Assembly (NCBI RefSeq): GCF_022539505.1
Contig: NC_061513.1
Coordinates: forward strand, 353,753,696 to 353,817,695
From: Lolium rigidum
Lineage: Eukaryota; Streptophyta; Magnoliopsida; Poales; Poaceae
Direction of reading: 5' to 3'
Length of the DNA stretch: 64,000 bases
Below are positions 36,861 through 48,094 of this stretch, piece by piece (positions within the stretch are counted from its first letter, which is position 1; the number at the start of each line of letters is the position of its first letter). Under the pieces are notes generated by a model. It saw only the letters and a program-made list of their open reading frames with translations, was not told the DNA's origin and did not search any database. The translations under genes were made by a program, and so were the position numbers.

Positions 36861-38044
36861 GGGCGCAACTAGTAATCAGGCGACTGAGACTTATTAAGTC
36901 TCAGTCACCTGACGTCAGTGTGTTGATTCTGAGCGTTTGTTACTCAGGATTAGCTTTAGTACTAAAACAGATCGGCTTAACCTAACGTTCTGCTAGGCCA
37001 CTCCATTCTAGCTAGCCCTTTTCTTTTCTTCCCATCTACCGTGTTAGTTACTCGTAAGAGATACAGGATTTTTTTTTTCATACCCGGACGTGCCTTCCCA
37101 GCCGATGAACAAGGGAGCGTTTGGAGTGTCTGAAAAATATCCGTTACACCCTTGTGAATAAGAAAATATCAGTTACAACTCAAATATAACTGAAAAGTTT
37201 GTAGTTGCAGCCCACATGCAATAAGATAATTTTCAATTGCAATCTACATCGAACGGATTTTTTTTATTTGCGACCCACATGCAATTTGGAAAATCTCAGT
37301 TGCGACGCACATGTAACAACAAAAGTCGCAATTGCAACCTACATGCAACCTAAAAAATCTTAGTTGTGTCTCACATGCAAGTGAGATAATCTTAGTTGCG
37401 ACCTAGATGCAACTGGAAAAATCTCAGTTGCAACCCACAACAAGAAAAGTCTGAATTGCAATCTACATGGATCTTAAAAATCTCAGTTGCGACCCACGTA
37501 CAACTGAAAACAACTCAGTTGCGACCAACATGCAACTGAAAAAATCTTAGTTGCGACATATATGCAACTGAGAAGAGAATATCAGTTGCGGCCCACATGT
37601 AACTACAAAATCTCAATTGCGACTCGCATGCGACTCACATGCAACTGGGAAAAATCTCGGTTGCAACCAATTTATAACTTTCTAAACTAGCATGAATCAT
37701 GACGTATTCCAATAACCCGGAGCATTTTTCTCAGCTGCAACTCACTACTTTCTTTCTTGCAAAGAACAACATCGAAGCACGGAAAAATAGGACATACAAA
37801 AAAAAAAGCTGAACGCTAGATGCTACAAGGGCTTGGAAACGAAGCAAAACAAAGCATCCCATGAAAGCACAACAGCCCACAACAAAGCAATAGCTAGGGG
37901 CATGCGGCTAAAAACTCAATGTACAACGTCGGTGTACAAAAATGATGTCCAACACTGAAAAAGCAAGTTTGCACGAATTTTGATGCACTTAATTAGGTGA
38001 CTGAGACTTGTTAAATCTCAGGCGCCTGATTTCCAGCCAGAGCG
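36861..38044. mobile_element. Non-autonomous Mutator-like element with hairpin TIRs
   Basis: Flanked by 9-bp duplications TATTATAAA (36852-36860 and 38045-38053), the Mutator size. About 50-bp imperfect TIRs share AATCAGGCG, CTGAGA and AAGTCTCAGTCACCT. The left TIR also holds a perfect self-palindrome (GACTGAGACTTA / TAAGTCTCAGTC, 36882-36906). The uninterrupted target is seen in the paralogous repeat at 50787-50825. The interior is mostly a minisatellite, with no transposase. Confidence 0.75.
37140..37690. repeat. Self-complementary minisatellite, about 14 degenerate units
   Basis: Units of roughly 35-45 bp follow the pattern cagttgcgacccacatgcaactg plus an A-rich spacer. Within each unit CAGTTGC and GCAACTG can pair, so each is a small hairpin. 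Spacing and sequence vary between units. Confidence 0.8.
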
Positions 38045-38053
38045 TATTATAAA

Positions 38054-38781
38054 CGATGTCATCTCTATTGAGTCGGAGGCTAAAAAAGGCAGAATATAAG
38101 TCCAAAACATAATATATTCAAAGCACTATTTTTTATTAAAAAATTCACACATAAACCATGTTCCCCACCTCCGTAGCGAGGTCGGCCAGAGAAGGGAAGA
38201 CAGGGCTATGTTTTTAGGAGGTGGCGCTAGGTTAGTACATACACCAAAACCGGTCGTATGTTAGGAGCGTGAACGGCTCTGCCAACTTGTTTTCCAAAAC
38301 AGACCCACACAAAAGTTGAGATTCTGTTTCTGCGGGAAACAAACACGCTGTCGGTACTCGTGACCCTCTACGACGGTACGCATATACGATGGAGTCCGTT
38401 GCCATCTAGGAGCTGCCCATACCGCCTGTAGCCCAAGTTGCAAAACGCAACTTTCTCATGTTCCCAAAAGCCACGTACCGATCCCTCGCCTCACTCGCGT
38501 AGCTAGGCCACGGACCCCGCGCACATTGTGTAGGCCAAATCAACGTACCAGATCGAGAACGAACCCGACGCTAGCAAAAGCAAGCAAGGACGCATTCACT
38601 CTCGACCTAGCTTTTGTGCGGCGGAAGCATGCAACTCGCGACCGGCCCCAGCTGTACGCTCACCTCACCGCAACGGTGCGTGCCATCCAACGAATCCACG
38701 GCTGGAATGAAGCTAGCGTAGGTCTTCTGCCCGCGGCGAGCTAGCCCAAGCTAGCTACTCCATCGATCTGTTGGTTCCCTG
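38054..38781. other. Unassigned DNA, left flank of the full-length LINE
   Basis: The first 190 bp continue the repeat broken by the Mutator-like element. 38260-38780 is GC-balanced and joins 44622 onward once the LINE is removed. It could be promoter DNA of a lost gene. No gene supported. Confidence 0.4.
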
Positions 38782-38828
38782 AAGAATCCACGAACCTTTT
38801 TTTTTTTTTTTGCGAAACATGATTTCAT

Positions 38829-39947
38829 TCATTCATCATAGGAACAGTCATGCTGAATACAATGAGATAGGAAGGCCGGCACCTGGGAGACCCAGATACA
38901 CCCCGGCATGCTGCAATTCATATGTTTTGCAGTCACATGAGCAGCCATATTTGCCTTGCGGCTTACAAAACGGATATCAAAGGAAGTGAAGGCCTCACAC
39001 AAAGTTTCAATATGGTGCAGGATCGGCCAGATCGCTGCGCGATTCTTTTTTCTAGTCTTCCACAACTCGACCAAGGTCTGACAGTCAGTTTCCAGGATAA
39101 CCTTCCTGTCAGCACGGCCCAAGCACAAAATCACTCCCTCCCTGCAAGCAAGGGCCTCAGCAGTAAGCGCATCAGGGACAGAATCCAACCAGGATGATGA
39201 GGCCCGGATGAAAGCACCATCAGCATTCCGAACCACACAGCCAGTGGCGCCGACGAGGTTGATATAGTCAAAGGCAGCATCAGTGTTTACCTTCACAAAT
39301 CCATCAGGAGGAGGGAGCCACCGCTCAGGTCTCTGCCTGGGCCTAGCACCAGGAGGAGGTTTAGAAATCTGCACCAAGTCAGAAGTGGTGTCAAGAGCCC
39401 ACTTGCAGGCCTTCACGTGGCTGAGAGGGATCTTGCCATGACGCCGATTGTTTCGGGCAGTCCAAATAGACCACATACCACACAGAATGGCAGACACATC
39501 ACTTGCAGGGCAAATATCCTTGATCAAAATATCACTAGCCCAGGTTAGAGGATGGAGATTAGGCAGCTTAATGTGGCAGGTTTCCTTGAACGCCTCCCAG
39601 AATTGTTTTGCGAAAGTGCATTCAGTTAGAGCATGGAAGATGGACTCATCTTTGGCCCCACACTCAAGGCAGGTGCTATGTGGCTCCATATGACGATTAT
39701 GCAGAACCTCACGTACAGGGATGAAACCCTTAAGGACACGCCACCAGAAGCACTTAATTTTTGGCGGGGCAACAAGCTTCCAAAGGATCTTCCAAATTGG
39801 ATTCGCCTCGCCAAAAGAGGGGCAAGAAAAACCATTTTCAAACTGAGATAGAATTCTACCAGAGGAGGCAAGGATTACGTAAGCGGACCAGGACCGAGTA
39901 AATACCATTTTTCTCCTCACTCCAAGCCCAAAAATCATCAAGAGCAT
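38829..39947 (-). pseudogene. LINE ORF2, zf-RVT and RNase H domains
   Basis: Third frame segment. The zinc-binding domain has CLECGAKDESIFHALTEC. A plant-type RNase H (RVT_3-like) follows with the acidic residues in VNTDAAF, TAEALACREG and ETDCQTLV, then a conserved H near the C-terminus (ANMAAHVTAK). The RNase H marks this LINE as a different lineage from the one at 17648-22750, whose ORF2 ends after zf-RVT. Confidence 0.85.
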
Positions 39948-40842
39948 TTCCCCTTGGGATGCGGTTCACCGCCAGGGCATCAGGAAGGAGAAGGTTAGCG
40001 TGAAGAGCCTCCCCCTTCCAAGAGCCCGACTCCACATCAATGAGCTCATCCACCGAGACAGCAGTAGCACCCGGCTTCATGCACATCGGCTTGTTTCCTG
40101 GGACTCCAGGTATCCATCTATCTTGCCAAATATTGGTGGACGATCCATTACCAATTCTTTTGATTAAACCCAGCTGGAGAGCAGATCTACCTCTGAGAAT
40201 GGCTCTCCAAGTATGAGAGCAGTTCTTCTTTTTCCTTGCTCTCATGAAATCTTCCCCATGAAAGTACTTGCCTTTCAAAACTCTAGCACATAAGGAATTT
40301 GGATTAGTAAGCAGCCTCCAGCCTTGTTTTCCGAGCATTGCAGTGTTGAAAAGTTGGAGATCACGAAAACCCATACCACCATTGCATTTAGGTTGAGTCA
40401 ATTCAGGCCATTTCCTCCAGTGCATTCTTCTTTTTTCTCCATTTCCTCCCCACCAAAAGGAAGCTTGAGCAGCAACAATCTTCTTGCATGTGGTCTTTGA
40501 AAGGGCAAAACAACTCATAGCAAAGGAGGGAATGGCCTGGACTATAGATTTGATGAGCACCTCTCTACCCGGGGCCCCCAGGTTCTTCTCGCACCAGCCT
40601 CCCATATAATCTCTCACTCTGGTCCAGATCTTCTCGAAAGGTCCAGAAATATTTCTTCCTAGGGCCGTAGGTAGGCCCAGATATTTTTCTTCCAACGCCT
40701 CTTTGTCGATTCCCAAGCACTGCTGCACCACAGTCTTAGCAGCCAGGTCACAGTTTTTACTGAAGAAGATCGCACACTTCGACTTGTTAACCAGCTGGCC
40801 AGAGCCAGCAAGATAGGTATCCAGAATTTCCAGTATTCTCAT
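39856..40842 (-). pseudogene. LINE ORF2, RT C-terminal part
   Basis: Frame 2 of ORF2. The FADDCIIF catalytic box lies just upstream at about 40880 in this frame, then the thumb/connector with KYLGLPTALGR and MHWRKWPELTQPKCNGGMGF, and the usual SLCARVLKGKYF and WRDRW-like motifs. The frame shifts again near 39890, within GIYSV, at a CCTGG/CCGG-like spot. Confidence 0.85.
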
Positions 40843-42953
40843 AGCCCCACCCTCCGAAGCCTGAGTGAAAATGATGCAGTCATCAGCGAAGAGGAGGTGA
40901 GAAATCCAGGGGCATGCATTGCCACCCTAATCCCACGAGCCAGGAATTGAGGCCCAGAAAACTTCAAAAGGCAGGAGAGACCCTCAGCACACAGGAGGAA
41001 TAAATAGGGGGAGATGGGATCTCCTTGGCGAAGACCCCTAGAAGGCACAAAGGGTTCAGAGAGCTTCCCATTAATTTTGACCCTGAAAGACACAGAGACC
41101 ACGCAATTCATGATTAGAGAAACAAAAGGTTGCGCAAAACCAAGCTTGAGCATGATCTCCTCCAGGTAGATCCACTCAATCCGATCATAGGCCTTAGCCA
41201 TGTCAAGTTTGATAGCACAGTCAGGGGATTTTCCTTTCTTCCTCTTCAGGTAATGAATACACTCATACGCAGTAAGAATGTTGTCCGATATTAACCTCCC
41301 CGGCACAAAGGCGCTCTGCTCCTCAGCAATGATCTCATCCAACACAGAACGGAGCCGATTTGCAATCACTTTTGAGCATAACTTGTACAAGACATTGCAA
41401 AGGGCAATAGGTCGATAGTGGGTAAGGTTTTGGGGATGCTTAATCTTTGGAATGAGAACAAGAATGGTGTTGTTCAAATCTTCAGGCATTTCCCCGCCAT
41501 TAAGGAAGTCCAGAACGGCCTCACACACAGTATTCTTGATCACCTCCCAGTGCCTCTGAAAGAAACCCGCAGTAAAACCGTCAGGACCCGGAGATTTATT
41601 AGGCTTCATCATAAATAGAGCAGTTTCAATCTCTCCAGGGTCATATGGCCTGCAGAGAAAGGAATTCATCGCATTGCTAACTTTCCCAGGGACAAAATGG
41701 AGGATGCCATTGAGGTCACAGCCATCCTGGGCCTTGAACAGATTCATGAAGAAACCTCTCGCTTGCGATTTCAGCTCCTCCATATCATTACACGTCGACC
41801 CATCCTCTAGAGTCAGAGAATGGACCCAATTTTGTCTCGCCCTTGCTCTGCATTTTGCATGAAAGTATCCGGTGTTCCTATCTCCAGCCGCACGCCATTG
41901 GATCCGGGAACGTTGCCGCAGCATCACCTCCTCCCTAGCCATCAGCTCCGAGATACGGCCGAGGATCCCACGTTCCTCCCAGGAAGGGCCAGATCGCCAA
42001 TTGCGCCTGCGGACGTCCTCCAGCTGGAACTGTAACTTCCTAAGGTTATTTCGGACAGAGCCAAAAACTTCTTTATCCCATTTCTGGAGAGAGCATTGCA
42101 AAATCTTGAGACTGGATTGCACACCTTTCAGGCCAGGACCACACTGCTCCCAAGCACTATTGACCCTCTCCACATAAGAAGGGTCACGCTGCCACATATT
42201 CTCATACCGAAAGGCCTTCGCAGACTTGTTTTGTCTCTGTATCGGTTGGGAAGTAATCTCGACCAACAAAGCACAATGATCAGACTCCGACATCTGGATA
42301 TGTTTGACATTTGTAGCTCCAAACCGTCTAAGGAAACGGTCGTCTCCAAAGACACGGTCCAGTCTCGCCTTCACATTGTTCCCTCCATCCTGTTTGTTGT
42401 CCCAGGTGTAGGGCAGCCCCAAGTACCCCAGGTCAGTGAAGTCACAGTGCTCCACCACTTCCCTAAACCCCGCCATCTGCCAGTCCTCACGGTCATGTCG
42501 ACCAAAGTGCTCCTCTTGGTACAAGACCTCGTTAAAATCACCCAAACAGAGCCATGGCAGATCAGACACACTCCGCAAGAAATGCATCAGGTACCAAGAG
42601 TCCTTTCTGTTCTCACGGCGAGGTTCACCATAGAACCCCGTAAACCGCCACTCGCCTCCTCTCAGGCTATCATTGCTTACAAAGACATCGATGTGAGACT
42701 TATTTTTTGATTTCAGTCTCACCACATTGCCAGTTCTCCACAACAGTACAAGACCACCACTTTGGCCTATACTGTCCACACCAAGCGCATTCTCGAAACC
42801 CAAACTCCATTTCAAACTTTCAGCTTTTTCTGCCGTCATCTTTGTTTCTGACAGGAAAAGCACCTCCGGGCGATGTCTCTCCGTGAGCACACGGAGCTCA
42901 TGAACTGCCTCGGGCTGCCCGCAGCCCCGGCAGTTCAGGCCTAAGATAATCAT
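40839..42953 (-). pseudogene. LINE ORF2, endonuclease and first part of RT
   Basis: Begins at ATG 42953 with an AP-endonuclease (LNCRGCGQPEAV, FLSETKM, CLGDFNEVL, SESDHCALL, residues about 1-230). RT follows: NKSPGPDGFTAGFFQ, HYRPIALCNVLYKL, FVPGRLISDN, IKLDMAKAYDRIEW, RQGDPISPYLF. The frame is lost at a run of G (plus strand, about 40910-40914), about 15 codons before the catalytic FADD box, which appears in the next frame. A single-base deletion accounts for it. As sequenced, no active polymerase is made. Confidence 0.88.
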
Positions 42954-44239
42954 TGACCTGGGTGGGGCTGCACCACACTGGCAGCCTCCACCGGAGAGGA
43001 GTTGAAGGAGAAGGCCTCCATCCTTTGTTTCTTAATACCCTCCGAGCTCGAGTCCCCAACCATGGCGGCACTAGAACCACCAGCTCCACCGTGGTCACCC
43101 AAAGGCCCCGTAATGGACAAGACCAGAGGAGTATGGGCCTGCTCCAGGGCCTGCACTTTGGCACCCACAGTTCCCGTCAACCGTTTGGCCGGAGCTATCG
43201 TCTTTGTTGTCTTCCTCTTGCGACCAGTTCCAGACATCCCCTTCGTATTTTCAGGAAACAAAGTTTTGGCAACAGACTGAGAAACTAGGACATCATGCCC
43301 GCTTCCCTTGTCCTTCAACGGGCTTGTCTCCTCCTGATCGGCCTTGTTTTCAGAAGATTGCCCCATCGACTGAGCCCGGGATTCACTCCTCGTCGAAGAG
43401 CCACTCCAGTCAGAGGAAGCAGCTGCTTGGCCAAAGCTTTGCATCCTTCTTTTGTGTTCATCCGGAACCCTCAGATTCCTGTCAAAAGGCAATTTCCCAA
43501 TAGTATCCCTATCCGCTGGGTTCTTGCACTCCAGCTCACCATGGCCGATGAGCCCACAGCTAAAGCAGAAAAACGGAAGCTTCTCATATTGAAGGTTGAA
43601 TCTCTCATCATGTCCATCTCTTCTAACTATCACCCACCTTCTCAGAGGTTGGTCAACAGGGATAGCAACCCGGGCCCTCAGAAAGGTTCCTGAGGCCTCA
43701 CCAAACTCATCTACGTCAACTGAGCATTGCTTATCAATCAATTTTGCAATCTTGAGCCCCTTCTTGTTGTTCATCCAGCCAAAAGGCAGGTCCAAAATCC
43801 TTGTCCAAATTGACATTGTGTCAAAACGGACGTCAGACGGCCTGAGCAAGGGATCGAGCTCCTGTAGAAGGACAGCGTGCCTACCGACCATCCAAGGCGT
43901 TCCCGCCAGCGCCCAATCCCTGTCTATCTTGTTTGCAAAATCTGCCACAAACACATTGTCTCCCCCTGGCTTGATCCTGAGACCCCTAGGATTACCCCAA
44001 GCAGGTCGCATCGCAGCCCGGATCGATTGGATGTGCACCACATTTGGGGACAGAACCTTCCCCACAAGCGACCACTTCTCTGGAACTGAGCCACAGACTT
44101 CATCATCATCACTCATTTCCACGACATCAGTGTCATCGGCAAGCAAATTGAGGCGCCCCATCATGGAATTCACCCCCTCGGCAGCCCTATCTGCCTCCAC
44201 ACCAAGCTTGCCTTTCATCTTTTCCTGGCTTCTTGACAT
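42950..44239 (-). CDS. LINE ORF1 (gag-like nucleic-acid-binding protein)
   Basis: 429 codons from ATG at 44239; the frame is open further upstream to 44287 but without ATG. Residues about 55-200 look like DUF4283 (RIKPGGDNVFVADFANKIDR, WTRILDLPFGWMNNKKGL). A CCHC knuckle follows at C225-C228-H233-C238 (CFSCGLIGHGELEC). The C-terminal third is polar and disordered with Lys/Arg patches. It should coat LINE RNA. The stop codon overlaps the ORF2 start as ATGA (42953-42950), suggesting termination-reinitiation coupling. Apparently intact. Confidence 0.88.
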   Translation of the reverse strand: MSRSQEKMKGKLGVEADRAAEGVNSMMGRLNLLADDTDVVEMSDDDEVCGSVPEKWSLVGKVLSPNVVHIQSIRAAMRPAWGNPRGLRIKPGGDNVFVADFANKIDRDWALAGTPWMVGRHAVLLQELDPLLRPSDVRFDTMSIWTRILDLPFGWMNNKKGLKIAKLIDKQCSVDVDEFGEASGTFLRARVAIPVDQPLRRWVIVRRDGHDERFNLQYEKLPFFCFSCGLIGHGELECKNPADRDTIGKLPFDRNLRVPDEHKRRMQSFGQAAASSDWSGSSTRSESRAQSMGQSSENKADQEETSPLKDKGSGHDVLVSQSVAKTLFPENTKGMSGTGRKRKTTKTIAPAKRLTGTVGAKVQALEQAHTPLVLSITGPLGDHGGAGGSSAAMVGDSSSEGIKKQRMEAFSFNSSPVEAASVVQPHPGQ

Positions 44240-44621
44240 CCTGCTAGACTCACACCTCAGACCCGAGCAGAGAGAAGAGCAAGGCAACGCGGACCAGAAC
44301 AGAGCCCAGCCAAACCAGGTACACAGGGTAGCACTCCGCCGCTAGTCGAGACTGGCGAGGAAAAGGGTTGCAAACTCACCGGCAAGCAGTGAGGCAAAGA
44401 AGATCGAGGCGTCGCCGCCGGCGGAGGGGACTCCGTCGCAGTGAAGAAGAAGAGGTCGTCCACGGCTAGACTGAGCACTCCATCGAAACGACCCTGAGAG
44501 GAGGCGTCCGCCCACCAAGTGGAGAGCGGCCGGAGGCTGGAGGCTGGGGATCTGGGGGCGGCGGCGGCGGCGGAAAGGAGTCGCAAGAGCTAGGTCATTC
44601 GCCCTCAAGAATCCACGAACC

Positions 44622-45390
44622 TCCATCACATTTGCAGATACCACCGATCCATGCTAGCTTTAGATATGTTCACTACATTAGCAGGAAAGAACAATCTATC
44701 TCTAACTTGTTCCCACCCATGTATTTATGCTTTGCTTGCTCGATGGGTGGACTGCGTACAGCTTCGATCTTACCTAGTTGCCACCTTCCCATCAAGGACA
44801 GTCCGGGGGCGGCTAGTGTAGGATCAGCTCCATGCGGCCATAAATATACACACAGCTTCCTCGCATCAAGCAATATATATAGTGGTAGTACGAAAGACAC
44901 ACAAGTGGAGATGCTCCCGCGGCGCGATTCAAACGGACAACCCGATCCATGTCGCCTCACTGGGCGACACCATGTAGGCACGTGGCAGGACGATGGTGGC
45001 GTGGACCAGGAGTTGCAGATCGGCGCAAACGACATCCCTAGGGAGGAGCCACGCGATGACACCCTAAACTATCTTGGCCTCCTCGTGTACGAGTGTGAGA
45101 TAACAACGGGCATGAAGTAGGAGGAGGAGCTTCGCACGAGCTATCTATTGACGAAGCCCTTAGGCTTTCATCGCCTACTCCGAGCTGGAGGACCTTTGCC
45201 CGCCACGCCATCGATCAACCCACCGTGCCCAAGGTTGTCGTGGCGGGTGTCGTCTCTCGCAACCGGTGGAGGCAGCAACTTCTCCTCCGGAGATCTCCGC
45301 CGGTGTGAAGGATGGTCCCCAACCCGTTCGCCTGTTGCTTCTGCGGCGAGATCGAGGGGAGACCTCACTCCTCCATCCTATTATAGTTTT
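44622..45390. other. GC-rich possible gene remnant between LINE and Mutator-like element
   Basis: Contains a TATA-like aatatatatag at 44870-44881 followed by an open frame (ATG at 44910, 70 codons) and a second open stretch 45148-45390. It continues at 49797 after the Mutator-like insertion and ends near a possible polyadenylated 3' end (attaataaaacattg plus A-run, 50135-50157). The sequence looks like a decayed gene or retrocopy, but I do not recognise a product. Confidence 0.35.
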
Positions 45391-45517
45391 GGGATTTCTA
45401 TTTTCGTGCCCTCGGGTCCTTAGTTGTGCTCAGTTTTCCCCAGCTCCTTAGTTTTTCCTCAGTTTTCCCCAAGACCTTGTCCGAAACCCGCAGAAGGAGC
45501 TCGGACGGAAGGAATCC
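45391..45517 (+). repeat. Mutator-like TIR, left
   Basis: Pairs with 49661-49787. Differences include CCG versus CTG and CTCGGG versus CCTGGC. Confidence 0.88.
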
Positions 45518-46009
45518 GTTAAGTTGGCCGTTCCGTGCCGACGAGTGGGGTCGTGTCGTTTGTGGGGCCGCGTCGTGTGGGGCTGGTAGGAAAGAACCGC
45601 GTGGGACAGGACGAGACCATGTTTGTGTGGCCGTAGCGTGTGGGTCCGTAGCGTGTGGAGCCGTGTGGGTCCGGGACGTGGGCACGAGTGGTTTCTGTCT
45701 CTTTCGCCCAGATTAGCAGTTTTCAATGTACCTTTTTCCTCTCTCTCGCTCGATCTCATTCATATTTGATAGCCCAAATTGGTAGCAAATCTAGAGCAGC
45801 TTCTCCTTCGTTTTTTAACGATATTCATTTCTTTATGCCTTCGTTTTTACCCAATCGGGTAGGAAATCTAGGGCACAAATCCAGAAAAAATATAGGATAA
45901 GGCTGCATACGGCAGACCAACATAGCATAGATATATTCACGACAGATCCAACGAGTAGTACCGATAGAATCCTACAACATAAGCTACATTTTACATGAAT
46001 TTAAGCTGC

Positions 46010-47117
46010 TCTACGGATAGAGCGAGTCACATACGAAGAGTGCGATGAGGCATGTTCAACGCCTCCGGAGTTGCGCTCGTGACTCGCTCGGAGGTTGCGC
46101 AGGTGAATCCCAAGTGCTTTGTGTTTGGCCATGAACGCATGCACGTTCACCGTCGTTCCAACTTTAGCGCCGCATCTGCCAATGGATTCAGCATGGTTCA
46201 CCGGGCAGTTGAAGTCGGTGGCGCGGAGCTTCTGTTGCGAAGGGGCACTTGTAAATGCCTCGAGCAAAGGGGCCATCGTAATGGCCGGACCTGCAGCCTC
46301 TCGAGGACGTGACGAGTCTTGGTGTGGAAGGACTCGTCGTCGCTGTCGACGTCGCTGCTCTGCACCTGTCACGTAGCACCAAAGATCGTGCAAAAAACAC
46401 GGAGTCCATTGCAACGATGATGGAACAGAGAGTGAATAAAGATCATGCATGATAATATGTGCTCGAAAAAAGAGGTAGCCTCAGTTACATTGGACACACT
46501 TATATCCAGGATTTGAGTGAGTAAACCAAAGATCATGCACAACAAATTTGAACACATCAATTGTTTACTGACCAAACCCTGAATCAATTTGTGCCCAAAT
46601 ATTCATCATCATCGGCACAAATCTTAAACAAAAGCAAATCACAAGCACTAATAACGCAAGATCTAACACAAAAGGATTGAACTAGGAACAGACGCACCCT
46701 AATAACGCTAGATCTAACACAAATGGATTGAACTAGGAACAGATGAACCCTAATAACGCTAGATCTAACACAAAAGGATTGAAATGGGATAAGAACAAGG
46801 GAGCAAAGGGTTACCTCCGGCTCGTCGTCGACGATGTTGGTGTCGTAGGGGTTCTCCGGCGCGTCGTACGGCACTGGTTCGTACGGGTCCCAAGCGACGG
46901 GGGCCTGGACGGTGGCGGCGGCCGATGCGCCGGCGGCTGATGTGCCGGCTGCTACGTTGGAAGCAGCGACAGGGGCCTGGATGGGGGCAGCGGCCGATGC
47001 GCCGGCGGCTGATGCGCCGGCTGCTACGTTGGAAGCAGCGACAGGGGCCTGGACGGGGGCAGCGGCCGATGCGCCGACGGCTGATGCGCCGACAATGGGC
47101 ATCTCATTCTTCTCCAT
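46010..47117 (-). pseudogene. XS-type zinc-finger protein gene inside the MULE, frame-broken
   Basis: Exon 1 (47117-46815, 101 codons) begins MEKNEMPIVGASAV, has two full and one partial copies of an Ala-rich 23-residue repeat (QAPVAASNVAAGASAAGASA) and ends in an acidic stretch before a GT donor (CCGGAG|GTAACC). A short acidic segment (DDDEYLGTN, then TGA where the family would likely read on) lies at 46584-46621. The terminal part, 46010-46370, reads VDSDDESFHTKTRHVLERLQ, then YKCPF, then RATDFNCPVNHAESIG and AFMAKHKALGIHLRNL in three different frames. This is the zf-XS pattern (C, C, H, H) of SGS3/XS-domain proteins, but the XS domain itself is absent. Frame breaks lie at a CTGCAG and a TTCGC site. 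Domain call is from recall. Confidence 0.5.
46650..46790. repeat. 51-bp tandem repeat in the presumed intron of the XS-type gene
   Basis: Three units starting at 46650, 46701 and 46752 with core aataacgctagatctaacac and ggattgaactaggaacag. Confidence 0.88.
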
Positions 47118-48094
47118 CGCCGGCGGTTTTCTTCGGGGTTTTTCTTCGGTTGTGGAGAAGATGATGGGACAGGAGAGGCGGTTGCAGTGAGAACGTGCGT
47201 CGAGGGAGAGGAAAAGGGCTCTATAAAGATGAAGGTGGCGTGTACCGCAACACGCATCCGCTATGCACGGCTGCAGCGTGCACCGCGACACGAGTCTAAC
47301 CCTGGGACGTTTGGTGTACTCAGTTATAACCTCGGGCCTTATACAGAAATTTTATCTGTACTCAGTTTTCCCCTCGAGTACTTAGGCTGGCAAGTGCAAT
47401 ATACTCAGTTTTACCCTCAAGTAGCTAGTCAACGAGAGAGTCAACAAATGAGATTAACATATCTAATTGAGGCATTTCATGCGCAAAAAAATTCAAAAAA
47501 ATAAAAACATAGTGGCACCTACTCATGGAGTCTTCCTACGCAACCTGCCACCAAGAAAACCTTAACAAACATATATAAATCAAATATAAATCAAGTTTTA
47601 CCACAAATTGCCACTTCTCAGAATCACTAGTGTAGCTATGAAGATGCATGGTTTTCCACTCAAACCCCTTTGCAAAACATCTTCCCCAAAAACATAGTTT
47701 GTCTAAATGATGCCATAATTGTCACACTCATGTATATTTGAATTGCAAATAATTTGATGTAGCCCAATATGAATTATATTGTACAAAACACGCATTTTTC
47801 ATTTTGTAATTCTTTTTGTTTGAATCTCTTAGTCTATTTACTATTTATGTGCCCTTTGATTGTTAGTACTACTCAGTTTTGCCCTCTAGTTCTGTCACAA
47901 ATGCTCTCAGAAGCCCAAACTTATCCTGATTGGTTGAGCCGTTGTCACACGGATCGACTCCACGAACCGTTGATCAACTGATCTAACGGGCAGTATACCC
48001 CTCCCCGTCTCTTCGTGGCCACCCCTCTCTCTCTCTCTCTTCGTGGCCACCCCTCTCTCTCTCTGTCGGTGGATCCATTATTTTCAAAAAAAAA

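Larger units (their letters stand above)
38797..44606 (-). mobile_element. Full-length LINE (L1-type) with 15-bp target-site duplication
   Basis: A 5810-bp insertion bounded by AAGAATCCACGAACC at 38782-38796 and 44607-44621. The 3' tail is a run of about 13 A (T at 38797-38810). It has a complete order of 5' UTR, ORF1, ORF2 (EN, RT, zf-RVT, RNase H) and short 3' UTR. The perfect TSD and only two frame breaks in ORF2 indicate a recent insertion. Confidence 0.95.

Noticed and set aside
37140..37690. Regularly spaced palindromic repeats resembling a CRISPR array
   Set aside because: Plant nuclear context, variable unit length and sequence, no cas genes, and enclosure in a Mutator-like element. 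It is a minisatellite.
43596..44345. 249-codon plus-strand frame
   Set aside because: Antisense shadow of LINE ORF1, with no domain.
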